A program made the translations under genes and the position numbers. This document shows, one piece after another, positions 1-8,806 of a DNA stretch of 47,747 nucleotides (position 1 is the first letter of the stretch; each line of letters opens with the position of its first letter). The notes beneath the pieces are model-generated. The model was not told where the DNA came from, made no database searches, and saw only the letters and a program-made list of their open reading frames with translations. Origin of the DNA: a virus. Where the stretch lies: the IMG/VR virus record IMGVR_UViG_3300030104_000089, positions 1 to 47,747 of that record. One strand, given 5' to 3'.

Positions 1-6
1 GAGACT

Positions 7-2466
7 ATGGCTATAGAAAAACAATTTGTTCCTGCTACACCAGTAGATGGATTAGTAGAAATGGAACCAGAAGTAGAGGTTGAAACAACAGAAACCGAAG
101 ATGGTGGCATGATTGTTGATTTTGATCCAAATGCATCTGCAATGACAGATGCTAGCTTTGATTCTAACTTAGTAGATTTTATTGAAGAAGATGAACTTAC
201 TTCTATGGGCAATGAATTAGTAGGTGCTTATCAATCAGACAAAGATTCAAGATCAGATTGGGAAGAAACCTATGTTAAAGGTTTAGATCAACTAGGATTA
301 AAGATAGAAGAAAGAACTACGCCTTGGGCAGGAGCCTGTGGTGTATTTCATCCTATGTTAAGTGAAGCTGTAATAAAATTTCAATCCCAAGCTATATCAG
401 AGATATTTCCTGCTGCAGGTCCTGTAAGAACTAGGATAGTAGGCACAATAGATTCTGCTAAAGAAAAACAAAGTCAAAGAGTTCAAGATTATCTTAATTA
501 TCTTTTAACTTATGAAATGACTGAATATAGAAGTGAAACAGAAAAGATGTTATTTTCTTTACCACTTGCAGGTTCAGCATTTAGGAAAGTTTATTTTGAT
601 CCAACATTAAATAGACCAAGCGGTATATTTGTACCTGCTGAAGATGTAGTAGTTAATTATGGAGCAAGTGATTTAGAGACTTGTGAAAGAGCTACTCATG
701 TAATGAAGAAGTCATCTAATGATATAAGAAAGATGCAAGTCAATGGTTTTTATAGAGATATAGAGCTACCTGATGCTACACCATCATCGTCTGATATTAC
801 TAAGAAATATAATGAGATGACAGGTGAATCAGAGAGTTATGACTATGATACACGCCATACAATACTAGAAATGCAAGTAGATTTAGACCTTAAAGGGTTT
901 GAAGATAAAGATGCTAATGGTCAAAATACAGGTATTGCTTTACCTTATGTGGTAACGATAGATCATCCTTCTGGCATTATTCTTAGTATTAGAAGAAATT
1001 ATTACGAAGATGATTCTGCTAGATTAAGAAGGATGCATTTTGTTCATTATCAATACCTACCAGGATTAGGTTTTTATGGTTTTGGATTAATTCACATGAT
1101 AGGTGGATTAGCTAAATCAGCTACATCAATACTTAGACAGCTTGTAGATGCAGGTACTTTAAGTAATTTACCAGGTGGTTTAAAAGCTAGAGGACTGCGT
1201 ATTAAAGGTGATGATAGTCCGATTATGCCTGGTGAGTTTAGAGATGTAGATGTACCAGGTGGTGCTATTAGAGACAATATTACATTCTTACCTTATAAAG
1301 AACCTTCAGGAACGCTGTTTCAACTATTAGGCAATATAGTAGAAGAAGGTAAAAGATTTGCCAGTATATCTGATATGAAAGTATCTGATATGAATAGTCA
1401 AGCACCTGTTGGCACAACGCTAGCACTCTTAGAAAGAAACATGAAAGTTATGTCTGCTGTACAAGCTAGACTCCATGCTTCTATGAAAAGAGAGTTTGAG
1501 ATATTGGTTGGCGTAATTAAAGACTTTACTAATCCATCTTATCCATATGAAGTAGAAGAAGGACAACAAATAGCATTACAAGATTTTGATGCTAGAGTAG
1601 ATGTATTACCAGTATCAGACCCAAATGCAGCAACTATGGCTCAAAGAATTATGCAATATCAAGCTGCTATGCAGTTAGCACAACAAGCACCACAGTTATA
1701 TGATTTAGGTCAATTACATAGACAAATGCTTGAAGTATTAGGTATTAAAGATGCAGAAACAATAGTTCCACCACAAGAAGATGTACCGCCAGTTGATCCA
1801 GTTACTGCAGTACAAAATATACTTAATGGTAAACCTGTACAAGCATATGAGTTCCAAGATCACGAAGCTCATATCAATACATTGGTAGCTGCACAGCAAG
1901 ACCCAAATGTACAAGCAAAAGTACAGCAAAGTCCAAATGCACAAGTTATACAAAGTTCTGGATCAGATTACATAATGCAACATCTTTCATTGCAATTTAG
2001 AGATCAAGTTGAAAGAGAGATGGGTGTAGAGTTACCACCAGTTGGTGAACCTTTACCTGCAGATGTTGAGAAAAGAATATCTACTCTTGTAGCTGAAGCA
2101 GCACAAAGAGTGGCTACAACAAATGCTGCACAAGCAGAACAAGCTAGAATACAGGAACAAGCACAAGACCCATTAATACTTGCTAAACAAAAAGAACTTG
2201 AAATTAAAGAAAAACAAGTAGAAGGTAAATTAAAGATTGATGAAAGCAAGCTTGCTGTAGATGCTGCTAAAGCTGTAGCTAATAAAGAGTTAGAAGAAAA
2301 AAGAATTGAAGCTCAACAAGAAGCTAGTGGTTTAAAAACAGGTATGCAGATTGCTAGCGATTTGCTAGATAGACAAGAGAGATCAGAAGATAAAGTATTG
2401 GATGATTATAAAAAAGGTCTTGACATTGCTAAAGATTTAGTTGATGATAGCAAATTGAATGAGTAA
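7..2466 (+). CDS. Portal protein
   Basis: This 819-residue protein is the likely dodecameric portal through which DNA is packaged and to which the neck attaches. The N-terminal half carries segments typical of podovirus portal proteins, such as the GVFHPMLSEAVIKFQSQA stretch near residue 112 and the APVGTTLALLERN stretch near residue 465. The C-terminal 250 residues are Gln/Ala-rich and predicted coiled coil, as expected for a barrel and crown region. It is followed by co-chaperonin, scaffold and capsid genes, the usual head-gene order. The start lies only 6 bases from the window edge, so its ribosome site is mostly outside; a longer upstream start cannot be excluded. Confidence 0.88.
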   Translation: MAIEKQFVPATPVDGLVEMEPEVEVETTETEDGGMIVDFDPNASAMTDASFDSNLVDFIEEDELTSMGNELVGAYQSDKDSRSDWEETYVKGLDQLGLKIEERTTPWAGACGVFHPMLSEAVIKFQSQAISEIFPAAGPVRTRIVGTIDSAKEKQSQRVQDYLNYLLTYEMTEYRSETEKMLFSLPLAGSAFRKVYFDPTLNRPSGIFVPAEDVVVNYGASDLETCERATHVMKKSSNDIRKMQVNGFYRDIELPDATPSSSDITKKYNEMTGESESYDYDTRHTILEMQVDLDLKGFEDKDANGQNTGIALPYVVTIDHPSGIILSIRRNYYEDDSARLRRMHFVHYQYLPGLGFYGFGLIHMIGGLAKSATSILRQLVDAGTLSNLPGGLKARGLRIKGDDSPIMPGEFRDVDVPGGAIRDNITFLPYKEPSGTLFQLLGNIVEEGKRFASISDMKVSDMNSQAPVGTTLALLERNMKVMSAVQARLHASMKREFEILVGVIKDFTNPSYPYEVEEGQQIALQDFDARVDVLPVSDPNAATMAQRIMQYQAAMQLAQQAPQLYDLGQLHRQMLEVLGIKDAETIVPPQEDVPPVDPVTAVQNILNGKPVQAYEFQDHEAHINTLVAAQQDPNVQAKVQQSPNAQVIQSSGSDYIMQHLSLQFRDQVEREMGVELPPVGEPLPADVEKRISTLVAEAAQRVATTNAAQAEQARIQEQAQDPLILAKQKELEIKEKQVEGKLKIDESKLAVDAAKAVANKELEEKRIEAQQEASGLKTGMQIASDLLDRQERSEDKVLDDYKKGLDIAKDLVDDSKLNE

Positions 2467-2662
2467 TGATATAAATGAGCAATCACTATCAACTTACTTA
2501 ACTAAGAAGTTAAGAGAGATGATGAATGAATGTTCTGATCATATCTCAACAGGGAGTTGTAAAGACTTCCCTGAGTATAAAAGAATGACAGGAGTTATAG
2601 AAGGTTTAGCTCTTGCAGAGCGTGAAGTTCTGGATTGGAAGGAACGACACTTAAAAGAATAG
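2459..2662 (+). CDS. Small hypothetical protein after portal
   Basis: A 67-residue soluble, charged protein with no family I recognise. The start codon overlaps the last bases of the portal gene (8 nt), which suggests translational coupling. The middle contains Cys-Ser-Asp-His and Cys-Lys-Asp segments but no convincing metal site. Short proteins of this kind are common between portal and scaffold genes of marine podoviruses; the function is unknown. Confidence 0.65.
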   Translation: MSNDINEQSLSTYLTKKLREMMNECSDHISTGSCKDFPEYKRMTGVIEGLALAEREVLDWKERHLKE

Positions 2663-2681
2663 GAACTCGACACCTTATGTC

Positions 2682-3095
2682 GTGCAAAATATGGATAAGA
2701 ATAAAAAAATAGATATCCCAAAACCAGATAGCGTAGAAAAGCCAGAACCTAGTGATGATGTGAAAAGCCAACTACCTATACCTAAAGGTTGGAAAATACT
2801 TATAGCAATGCCTAAAGCATCAGAAACTTATGATGGTGGTATTATCAAACCTGCTCAAAGTAAAGTTGATGAAGAAACCTCTAATATTTGTGGCTATGTT
2901 TTAAAATTAGGAACAGAAGCTTATGCTGATAAAAAAAGATTTCCAACTGGAGCTTGGTGTAAAGAAGGTGATTGGGTAATATTTAGAGCTTATTCAGGTA
3001 CTAGAATGAAAATGTATGGTAAAGAGTTTCGTTTAATTAACGATGATACTGTGGAAGCAGTAGTAGATGATCCAACAGGAGTAGTTAGAGCATGA
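2682..3095 (+). CDS. GroES-like co-chaperonin
   Basis: A 137-residue protein whose residues 31-137 match the Cpn10 fold. PIPKGWKILIAMPKA is the first strand, DGGIIKP (51-57) sits where GroES has its mobile loop and GroEL-binding hydrophobic tripeptide, followed by GYVLKLG, GDWVIFRAYSG and a terminal strand. The family caps host GroEL, and phage versions (T4 gp31 and others) help capsid folding; the position between portal and scaffold fits that role. Residues 1-30 are a Pro/Asp-rich extension not found in host GroES. The start is uncertain: GTG at 2682, or ATG at 2691 three codons later; neither has a strong ribosome site. Confidence 0.8.
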   Translation: MQNMDKNKKIDIPKPDSVEKPEPSDDVKSQLPIPKGWKILIAMPKASETYDGGIIKPAQSKVDEETSNICGYVLKLGTEAYADKKRFPTGAWCKEGDWVIFRAYSGTRMKMYGKEFRLINDDTVEAVVDDPTGVVRA

Positions 3096-4114
3096 GTGAG
3101 AGCATAGAACAAGTCATAGATACAAACGCAGAACCTGTATCAGAACAAACATCAGAAGATAAGTTTTTTGGTGTTGCAAGTGAAATTAATACTGAAACCT
3201 CAAAAGATATTGAGGTAGAGGTAGTAGATGAAAGACCTGAAGAAGATAGGAGAGCACCTAAAGTTGAAACTACAGAAGAACCTGTAGATGATGATGCTTT
3301 AGATAAAGAAATAGCAGATTATAGTAAATCTGCTGGTGATAGGATTAATAAAATAAAATATGAATATCACGAAGAACGTAGAGCAAAAGAACAAGCTTTA
3401 AGAGAATCAAAAGAAGCTACAAAAGTTTTAAAAACCTTGATGTCTGAAAATCAAAAACTACAAAGCATAGTCAATCAAGGTGGCGATGTATTAAACCAAC
3501 AGGCACTTAATAATGCACAATGGGCAAGGTATAACGCACAAGAAAAGTTTAAAAAAGCCTATGAAGAAGGTAATGCAGAAGAAATGGCTGCAGCACAGGC
3601 TGAGTTAGCACAAGCTACCTTAGCTGAACAACAAGCAGGTAGTTATGCACAAAATTTACAAGATCAAGTTTCATCTCAATATGTAGAGCCTCAACAAGAG
3701 AATCGATCACAACCTGATCCAGAAATGGAAGCATGGTCAAAAAGAAATCCTTGGTTCATGGGTAGTGAGCCAATACATAAAGAGATGACATCATTTGCTA
3801 TGTATGTAGATCAATCATTGCAAGCAAATGGTATAGACCCAGAAAAAAATTCTGAAAAGTATTATTCTGAGGTTGATACAAAAATGAAACAACAATTTCC
3901 AAGTTTCTTTGGTGTATCTGAACAACAATCTGTGGAAACAGAACAAGTTGCAGAAACTCCAAGAAGGCAGGTAATTAATCCTGTCGCACCCGCTACGAGG
4001 AATAGCGGTAAAACCCCTCGCAAAATTCATCTGACACAGAGCCAAGTCGCTCTCGCAAAGCGACTAAATATAACGCCTGAGCAGTATGCAAATCAACTTT
4101 TAAAGGAGAACTAA
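3092..4114 (+). CDS. Scaffolding protein
   Basis: A 340-residue, strongly acidic and Gln/Ala-rich protein with long predicted coiled coil (about residues 80-200) and a basic C-terminus. Composition, length and position between portal and major capsid protein are those of phage scaffolds, which direct capsid assembly and then leave or are cleaved. The basic C-terminal helix (around residues 310-335) resembles the coat-binding segment of P22-type scaffolds. The start overlaps the co-chaperonin stop (ATGA), indicating coupling. There is no sequence motif that proves the assignment; it rests on composition and synteny. Confidence 0.75.
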   Translation: MSESIEQVIDTNAEPVSEQTSEDKFFGVASEINTETSKDIEVEVVDERPEEDRRAPKVETTEEPVDDDALDKEIADYSKSAGDRINKIKYEYHEERRAKEQALRESKEATKVLKTLMSENQKLQSIVNQGGDVLNQQALNNAQWARYNAQEKFKKAYEEGNAEEMAAAQAELAQATLAEQQAGSYAQNLQDQVSSQYVEPQQENRSQPDPEMEAWSKRNPWFMGSEPIHKEMTSFAMYVDQSLQANGIDPEKNSEKYYSEVDTKMKQQFPSFFGVSEQQSVETEQVAETPRRQVINPVAPATRNSGKTPRKIHLTQSQVALAKRLNITPEQYANQLLKEN

Positions 4115-4115
4115 G

Positions 4116-4625
4116 ATGTCAGATTTACCTGATAATCAAAATAGTATTGACGCTGAACAAGAATCAGCAGAGCGTACCCCTAGGGAGATAGAAAGCCGAG
4201 AGGCTTCCCAGCGTATTCAAAGTTGGGAAAATCCATCAAACTTACCAAACCCTGAACCACAAGAAGGATGGGTATTTAGGTATATCAGAACAAGCCTTTT
4301 AGGCAATGCTGATAATCCTAATGTATCAAGAAAACTTAGAGAAGGATGGCAACCTTGTAGATTAGAGGATCATCCAGAACTACAGATTCATATGATGGAC
4401 CATAATTCTGAGTGGTCAAAGAAAGGTAATGTTGAGATTGGTGGACAACTGTTATGTAAGATGCCATTAGAAAAAGCGAAAGCTAGAGACGAATATTTTG
4501 CTGAATTAGCACAGTCTCAAATGGAATCTGTAGATAACACTTATTTTAAGGATCAAGATTCAAGAATGGCTACCAAACAAGTATTTGAAAGAAAATCAAG
4601 AACGACATTTGGTAAAGATTCATAG
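4116..4625 (+). CDS. Hypothetical protein between scaffold and capsid
   Basis: A 169-residue soluble protein with an acidic N-terminus and a central segment (EGWVFRYIRTSLLGNADNPN, residues 50-69). That segment and the following REGWQPCRLEDHPELQ stretch recall conserved proteins that sit upstream of capsid genes in marine phage genomes. The start follows the scaffold stop closely, with a good AAAGGAGAAC ribosome site at about 4102-4111. Function unknown; a minor head or assembly protein is the most likely from context. Confidence 0.6.
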   Translation: MSDLPDNQNSIDAEQESAERTPREIESREASQRIQSWENPSNLPNPEPQEGWVFRYIRTSLLGNADNPNVSRKLREGWQPCRLEDHPELQIHMMDHNSEWSKKGNVEIGGQLLCKMPLEKAKARDEYFAELAQSQMESVDNTYFKDQDSRMATKQVFERKSRTTFGKDS

Positions 4626-4666
4626 TTTCTTGTTAGATTAATTTAATTTTTTTTTAGGAGAAAATT

Positions 4667-5254
4667 ATGGCATCAAGTGCAGCTCCACATGGAGCAAGAC
4701 CAGTTGGTACTGTAGTTGGAAGTCCATATCAAGGAAAAGTTACACATTACAAAATTAAAAATGCATATGGTACATCCATATTCTATGGCGATTTTGTAAA
4801 ATGGGGTGATGACAATCCAAATACCACTATCCAAAAAGATACTGGTACAACAGCTTGTACACCTATAGGTGTATTCCTTGGTTGTGCTTACACAGACCCA
4901 ACAACAGGTCAATTTACACCAAATCAATATTTCCCAGCTTCAACTGCTGCGGATGATATTGTTGCGTATGTTGCTTCTGACCCATTTATACTAATGCAAA
5001 TGCAATGTGATGGTGCAGCTGACCAAGATGATCTTGGTAAGAACTGTGCTGTTGTGCAAACTGCAGGAAGTACAGCAATAGGCACAAGCAAAAATTCGGT
5101 TGATATATCTACTGTAGCAACCACTAATACACTACCTGTTAAGATCGTTGACTTTGTTGACGGACCAGATAGTGCTGTTGGTGATTCTTACACAGATGTA
5201 TTAGTTATGTTTAATGTCGGACACCAGTTGTTAAATACAACAGGTATAGGTTAA
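4667..5254 (+). CDS. Capsid-associated (decoration or head) protein
   Basis: A 195-residue protein rich in Thr, Gly, Ala and Asp, predicted all-beta, placed directly before the major capsid gene. It begins MASSAAPHGARPVG, has no signal peptide and contains four Cys residues in an otherwise Cys-poor region. A strong AGGAG ribosome site at about 4657-4661 follows a T-rich spacer, implying high expression. A capsid decoration or stabilising protein is inferred from position and composition; I cannot confirm it by motif. Confidence 0.6.
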   Translation: MASSAAPHGARPVGTVVGSPYQGKVTHYKIKNAYGTSIFYGDFVKWGDDNPNTTIQKDTGTTACTPIGVFLGCAYTDPTTGQFTPNQYFPASTAADDIVAYVASDPFILMQMQCDGAADQDDLGKNCAVVQTAGSTAIGTSKNSVDISTVATTNTLPVKIVDFVDGPDSAVGDSYTDVLVMFNVGHQLLNTTGIG

Positions 5255-5265
5255 GGGAGTAAATT

Positions 5266-6180
5266 ATGGCAGCTATTTCAAGAGCTAACGAGTTAAAACA
5301 ACTCTTACCTGGTCTTAACGCATTATTCGGTGAAGAATATAATCGTTATGAAAATGAGCACGAAGAAATCTATGTAACTGAAAATTCTGAAAGAAGTTTT
5401 GAAGAAGAATTGAAGTTATCTGGTTTTGGAGCAGCTCCTGTGAAAGATGAGGGTGCAGCTATCACTTATGATACTGCACAAGAATCTTTTGTCGCTAGAT
5501 ATACGCATGAAACTATTGGTTTAGGATTCAGCATTACTGAAGAAGCTATGGAAGATAATCTATACGTTTCAGTATCAGCTAGATACACTAAAGCATTAGC
5601 TAGAGCTATGTCTTATACAAAGCAAGTAAAAGCAGCGTATCCATTAAATAATGGATTCTCAACTACTTTTTCTTCTGGTGATGGTGTCGCTTTATTTAGC
5701 ACAGCTCACCCGCTTGTAAACGGCAGTACAAATAGTAATAGACCATCAACAGGTGCAGACTTAAATGAAACATCTTTAGAAGATGCAATCATTCAAATCG
5801 GCAAATGGACTGATGAAAGAGGTCTTAAAATTGCAGCAAAAGCTAGGAAACTTATTATTCCTAGTGACCTACAGTTTGTAGCAACTAGATTGTTACAAAG
5901 TGATTATAGAGTAGGAACTGCTGACAATGACATAAATGCTGTGAAAACTAATGGTGTGATTCCAGAAGGTTATTCAGTTAATCATTATTTAACTGATACA
6001 AATGCTTTCTTTATCACAACAGATGTTCCAGATGGAATGAAGCATTTTGTTAGAGCACCTATGACTACTACTATGGATGGAGACTTCGATACTGGTAATG
6101 TTAGATACAAAGCGAGAGAAAGATATTCTTTCGGTGTATCTGACCCACTAGGTATCTTTGGTTCACCAGGTAGTTCGTAA
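5266..6180 (+). CDS. Major capsid protein (Mu gpT-like, HK97 fold)
   Basis: A 304-residue protein whose sequence resembles the Mu-type major head subunit group: an N-terminal helix region (residues 5-40), an acidic E-loop-like segment (GFGAAPVKDEGAAITYD), a central ALARAMSYTKQVKAA helix, a LFSTAHPLVNG segment, and a C-terminal RYKARERYSFGVSDP strand. It should form the icosahedral shell on the scaffold. The gene has an AGGGAG ribosome site and is followed within 10 bases by a strong intrinsic terminator, as expected for the most abundant virion protein. Confidence 0.88.
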   Translation: MAAISRANELKQLLPGLNALFGEEYNRYENEHEEIYVTENSERSFEEELKLSGFGAAPVKDEGAAITYDTAQESFVARYTHETIGLGFSITEEAMEDNLYVSVSARYTKALARAMSYTKQVKAAYPLNNGFSTTFSSGDGVALFSTAHPLVNGSTNSNRPSTGADLNETSLEDAIIQIGKWTDERGLKIAAKARKLIIPSDLQFVATRLLQSDYRVGTADNDINAVKTNGVIPEGYSVNHYLTDTNAFFITTDVPDGMKHFVRAPMTTTMDGDFDTGNVRYKARERYSFGVSDPLGIFGSPGSS

Positions 6181-6187
6181 GAACTTT

Positions 6188-6213
6188 AGGGGAGCACACG
6201 CTCCCCTTTTTTT
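6188..6213 (+). terminator. Intrinsic terminator after the capsid gene
   Basis: An 8-bp perfect stem (AGGGGAGC / GCTCCCCT) with a four-base ACAC loop is followed by a T tract of seven or more. It begins 8 bases after the major capsid stop codon. It is the clearest transcription signal in the window and separates the head genes from the next unit. Confidence 0.92.
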
Positions 6214-6309
6214 ATGTTATATTATTAATATCTAGGATTTTTAAATTGTTCTATAGACTGACCTAGCAGACAAGCCAAGACGATAGAACTTATTTTCGAG
6301 GAGAAAATT
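6214..6309 (+). other. Untranslated leader with inverted repeat
   Basis: This is the only sizeable non-coding gap in the plus-strand region. The first 30 bases are AT-rich. Then GTTCTAT (6248-6254) and ATAGAAC (6283-6289) form a 7-bp inverted repeat around a 28-base, less AT-rich segment containing GACCTAGCAGACAAGCC. An AGGAG ribosome site and the AAATTATGGC start context follow. A promoter and structured mRNA leader are likely because the gap directly follows a terminator, but I see no convincing sigma70 -35/-10 pair. Confidence 0.45.
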
Positions 6310-6816
6310 ATGGCAAAAACAACATTTTCAGGTCCAGTTAAGTCATTAGCAGGATTTATATCAGCAGGTAATGCAAATGTAGTTAGCTTAACAGCAGATA
6401 CTACACTTACTGTTGCAGCACACGCAGGAAAAATATTAACTTGTAATGATGCTGATGGTAAGTTTACTTTACCTAGCATAGTAGCAACAGCTCCAGGTGA
6501 AGATGGAGACCCAAATCAAACAAATAACTTAGGTGCATCTTTCTTTTTTGTAGTAGAAACAGCAGCTACTGATATGGACATACTTACAGATGGTACAGAT
6601 AAATTTGTAGGTGGTTTATATACAGGTGTTGATGATGCTACAGGTAAAACATTTATTTCTGGTGCAGCTAATGATGTCATTACATTAAATGGCTCAACTA
6701 AAGGTGGATTAGCAGGTAGTATTATTAAAGTAACTGCAATGGGTAGTGCTAAATACGCTGTAGAAGGAATCACTTTAGGTTCAGGCACTTTAGTAACTCC
6801 ATTTGCTAACGCTTAA
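6310..6816 (+). CDS. Putative structural protein downstream of capsid
   Basis: A 168-residue Thr/Gly/Ala/Val-rich protein, predicted all-beta, without signal peptide or membrane segment. The composition, strong ribosome site (GAGGAGAAAATTATG) and position right after the capsid terminator suggest an abundant virion component such as a decoration protein or fibre. No conserved motif was recognised. It heads the second late transcript. Confidence 0.55.
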   Translation: MAKTTFSGPVKSLAGFISAGNANVVSLTADTTLTVAAHAGKILTCNDADGKFTLPSIVATAPGEDGDPNQTNNLGASFFFVVETAATDMDILTDGTDKFVGGLYTGVDDATGKTFISGAANDVITLNGSTKGGLAGSIIKVTAMGSAKYAVEGITLGSGTLVTPFANA

Positions 6817-6829
6817 TAGGAGATAAATT

Positions 6830-7237
6830 ATGGCTGATGCAGTAACAACACAAACCATAATAGATGGTGAAAGAAATTGTGTTATGAAATTTACTAATGT
6901 TAGCGATGGCACAGGAGAATCAGCAGTAGCTAAGGTGGATGTATCTGCCTTAGCTTCTAACTCAGCAGGTACAGCTTGTTCTGAAGTTAGAGTAATGCGT
7001 GTTAGTCATGCTGTCGTTGGTATGTCTGTTCAACTTTTTTTAGATGCTACAAGTAATGTTTTATTAATGGAACTTGCTGAAAGCAGTAATGGACATATGG
7101 ACTTTAAAGACTTTGGTGGTTTATCAAATAACGCAGGTAGTGGTAAAACAGGAGATATTTTGTTTACTACTAAAGGTCACTCATCAGGAGATACTTATTC
7201 TATCGTTTTAGAAATGGTTAAAGTATATTCTGATTAA
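6830..7237 (+). CDS. Putative structural protein
   Basis: A 135-residue protein, mostly beta with Ser/Ala/Val-rich stretches and the segment SEVRVMRVSHAVVGM near the middle. It lacks a signal peptide. It follows the previous gene by 13 bases with an AGGAGATAAATTATG start region. Similar short beta proteins occur in clusters near marine phage capsid genes; a minor virion protein is inferred, function unknown. Confidence 0.55.
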   Translation: MADAVTTQTIIDGERNCVMKFTNVSDGTGESAVAKVDVSALASNSAGTACSEVRVMRVSHAVVGMSVQLFLDATSNVLLMELAESSNGHMDFKDFGGLSNNAGSGKTGDILFTTKGHSSGDTYSIVLEMVKVYSD

Positions 7238-7249
7238 TAGGTATTTATT

Positions 7250-7555
7250 ATGGCAAATTATATAATTTCAGAAACTGGTGAATTTCCACCACAATATAAA
7301 GTTTTAGAAGCTTCAGATGATGGTATTTGGAGACCAGTATTTGGTCCTGATCCTGATTTAGCAGATGCACAACGCAAGTGTGATGAGATGAATGGCGTAA
7401 GAGCTAGAGATGACAAAGGTCATTATGTAGCTGATGATCCATCTACACCTGATGTTAATGAAGCTTATGTTGGTGGTAAGAAACCAAAAAAGAAAACAGT
7501 TAAGAAAACAGCAGCTAAAAAAAGGGGTAGACCTAAAAAAGCTGCATCTAAGTAA
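7250..7555 (+). CDS. Small protein with Lys/Arg-rich tail
   Basis: A 101-residue protein with two parts. Residues 1-70 are a compact acidic domain (IISETGEFPPQYKVLEASDDG). Residues 74-101 are a histone-tail-like run of Lys, Ala and Arg with a KRGRPKKA AT-hook-like core. The tail suggests nucleic-acid binding. The gene lies in a run of structural and basic proteins, so a virion DNA-binding role is possible but unproven. Confidence 0.6.
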   Translation: MANYIISETGEFPPQYKVLEASDDGIWRPVFGPDPDLADAQRKCDEMNGVRARDDKGHYVADDPSTPDVNEAYVGGKKPKKKTVKKTAAKKRGRPKKAASK

Positions 7556-7567
7556 AGGTATAAAATT

Positions 7568-7801
7568 ATGGCAAAAATGAAAAGTAAGATGGGTTATAAA
7601 GGTGGCAAACAACCAAAAGCAACCGAAATGGGAGCTGAATATAATAAAAATTATGTTAGAAGAATGTTTGGTTCTGGTGGCAATACTAAAATGACTAACG
7701 ATTTACCTAAAGAAAGTAAATATGGCACAGGTAGAAAAGTTATGATGAGAAGTAAAATGTCTACTAAAGGTGGTATGAAAGGCGGTAAAAAAACTAAGTA
7801 G
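7568..7801 (+). CDS. Small basic Gly/Lys/Met-rich protein
   Basis: A 77-residue protein unusually rich in Lys, Gly and Met with repeated KGG motifs (YKGGKQPK, TKGGMKGGKKTK). It starts 12 bases after the previous gene with the same AAATTATGGC start context. Low complexity and high charge suggest nucleic-acid or virion-interior binding. No family recognised. Confidence 0.55.
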   Translation: MAKMKSKMGYKGGKQPKATEMGAEYNKNYVRRMFGSGGNTKMTNDLPKESKYGTGRKVMMRSKMSTKGGMKGGKKTK

Positions 7802-7806
7802 TAAAT

Positions 7807-8097
7807 ATGCCAATGAGAAAACAGGCGAAGATGCCGCCTAGAAATAAAAAAAACTTTCGCTCTACTAAGTCTGGAGCTGGAATGACTAAAGCAGGAGTTA
7901 AAGCTTATAGGCGTTTAAATCCTGGTTCTAAGTTAAAAACAGCAGTAACAGGTAAAGTTAAGAAAGGTAGTAAGGCAGCAAAACGCAGAAAGTCTTATTG
8001 TGCAAGGTCTTTAGGGCAACTTAAAAGAAGTTCAGCTAAAACTAGAAATGATCCTAATTCAAGAATTAGACAGGCTCGTAGAAGGTGGAAGTGTTAA
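7807..8097 (+). CDS. Small basic protein, DUF6321-like
   Basis: A 96-residue, very basic protein. The stretch MTKAGVKAYRRLNPGSKLK followed by GSKAAKRRKSYCARSLGQL and a terminal RRRWKC resembles, from memory, the phage family DUF6321. The family function is unknown. The strongly conserved-looking SYCARS and terminal WKC segments suggest a folded domain rather than a random basic tail. It sits between other basic proteins and the connector genes. Confidence 0.65.
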   Translation: MPMRKQAKMPPRNKKNFRSTKSGAGMTKAGVKAYRRLNPGSKLKTAVTGKVKKGSKAAKRRKSYCARSLGQLKRSSAKTRNDPNSRIRQARRRWKC

Positions 8098-8110
8098 TAC
8101 AGGATAAACA

Positions 8111-8806
8111 ATGGCAACAAGTGGAACAACAGCATTTACATTAGATTTAGGCGATATTATGGAAGAAGCCTATGATTTGTGTGGTAGTGAGTTGCGTTCA
8201 GGCTATGATTATAAAGGAGCAAAGCGTGCTCTTAATCTTATTTTTTTAGAGTGGCAAAACAAAGGATTAAATTTGTGGAAGATAGAACAAGCTACTCAAA
8301 CACTTACTTCTGGTACTAATACATATACTTTAGAATCTAGTGCTTTAGAAGTTGTAGATGCTTTTATAAGAACAGATGCAGGTGATACAGATAATCAGTT
8401 TGATCAAAGATTAAATAGAATATCAAGAACAGAATATAATCATCAAGCTGTTAAATTATTAGAATCAAAACCAACTCAGTTTTTTATTGATAAAGGCACA
8501 AGTTCTAATAGTATAGTTTTGTGGGCAACTCCTGATTCTGCAGAAACATATACATTGGTATATGACTATATTAAAAGAATAGAAGATGCTGGTAATGTTG
8601 CAAGTAATAATGCAGATGTGCCTAGTAGATATTTACCATGTTTAACATATGCTCTAGCTTATAATTTAGCTTGTAAAATACCTGAAGCACAAAATAGAGT
8701 TGGAATGATTAAACAAAGATATGACGAACTTTGGAATGATGTAAGCGATGCTGATAGAGAAAGAGCATCAGTAAAATTTGTTCCTGATGTAAATTTATAT
8801 AGATGA
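8111..8806 (+). CDS. P22 gp4-like head-completion / tail accessory protein
   Basis: A 231-residue protein that begins with a helical segment (DIMEEAYDLCGSELRSGYD) and continues with ALNLIFLEWQNKGLNLWKIE, characteristic of the P22 gp4-like tail accessory or connector family. These proteins bind beneath the portal and prepare the head for tail attachment. The later YALAYNLACKIPEAQ helix also fits. The next gene starts within its stop codon region (4-nt overlap), and an SU10-type adaptor follows one gene later, forming a neck module. Confidence 0.75.
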   Translation: MATSGTTAFTLDLGDIMEEAYDLCGSELRSGYDYKGAKRALNLIFLEWQNKGLNLWKIEQATQTLTSGTNTYTLESSALEVVDAFIRTDAGDTDNQFDQRLNRISRTEYNHQAVKLLESKPTQFFIDKGTSSNSIVLWATPDSAETYTLVYDYIKRIEDAGNVASNNADVPSRYLPCLTYALAYNLACKIPEAQNRVGMIKQRYDELWNDVSDADRERASVKFVPDVNLYR

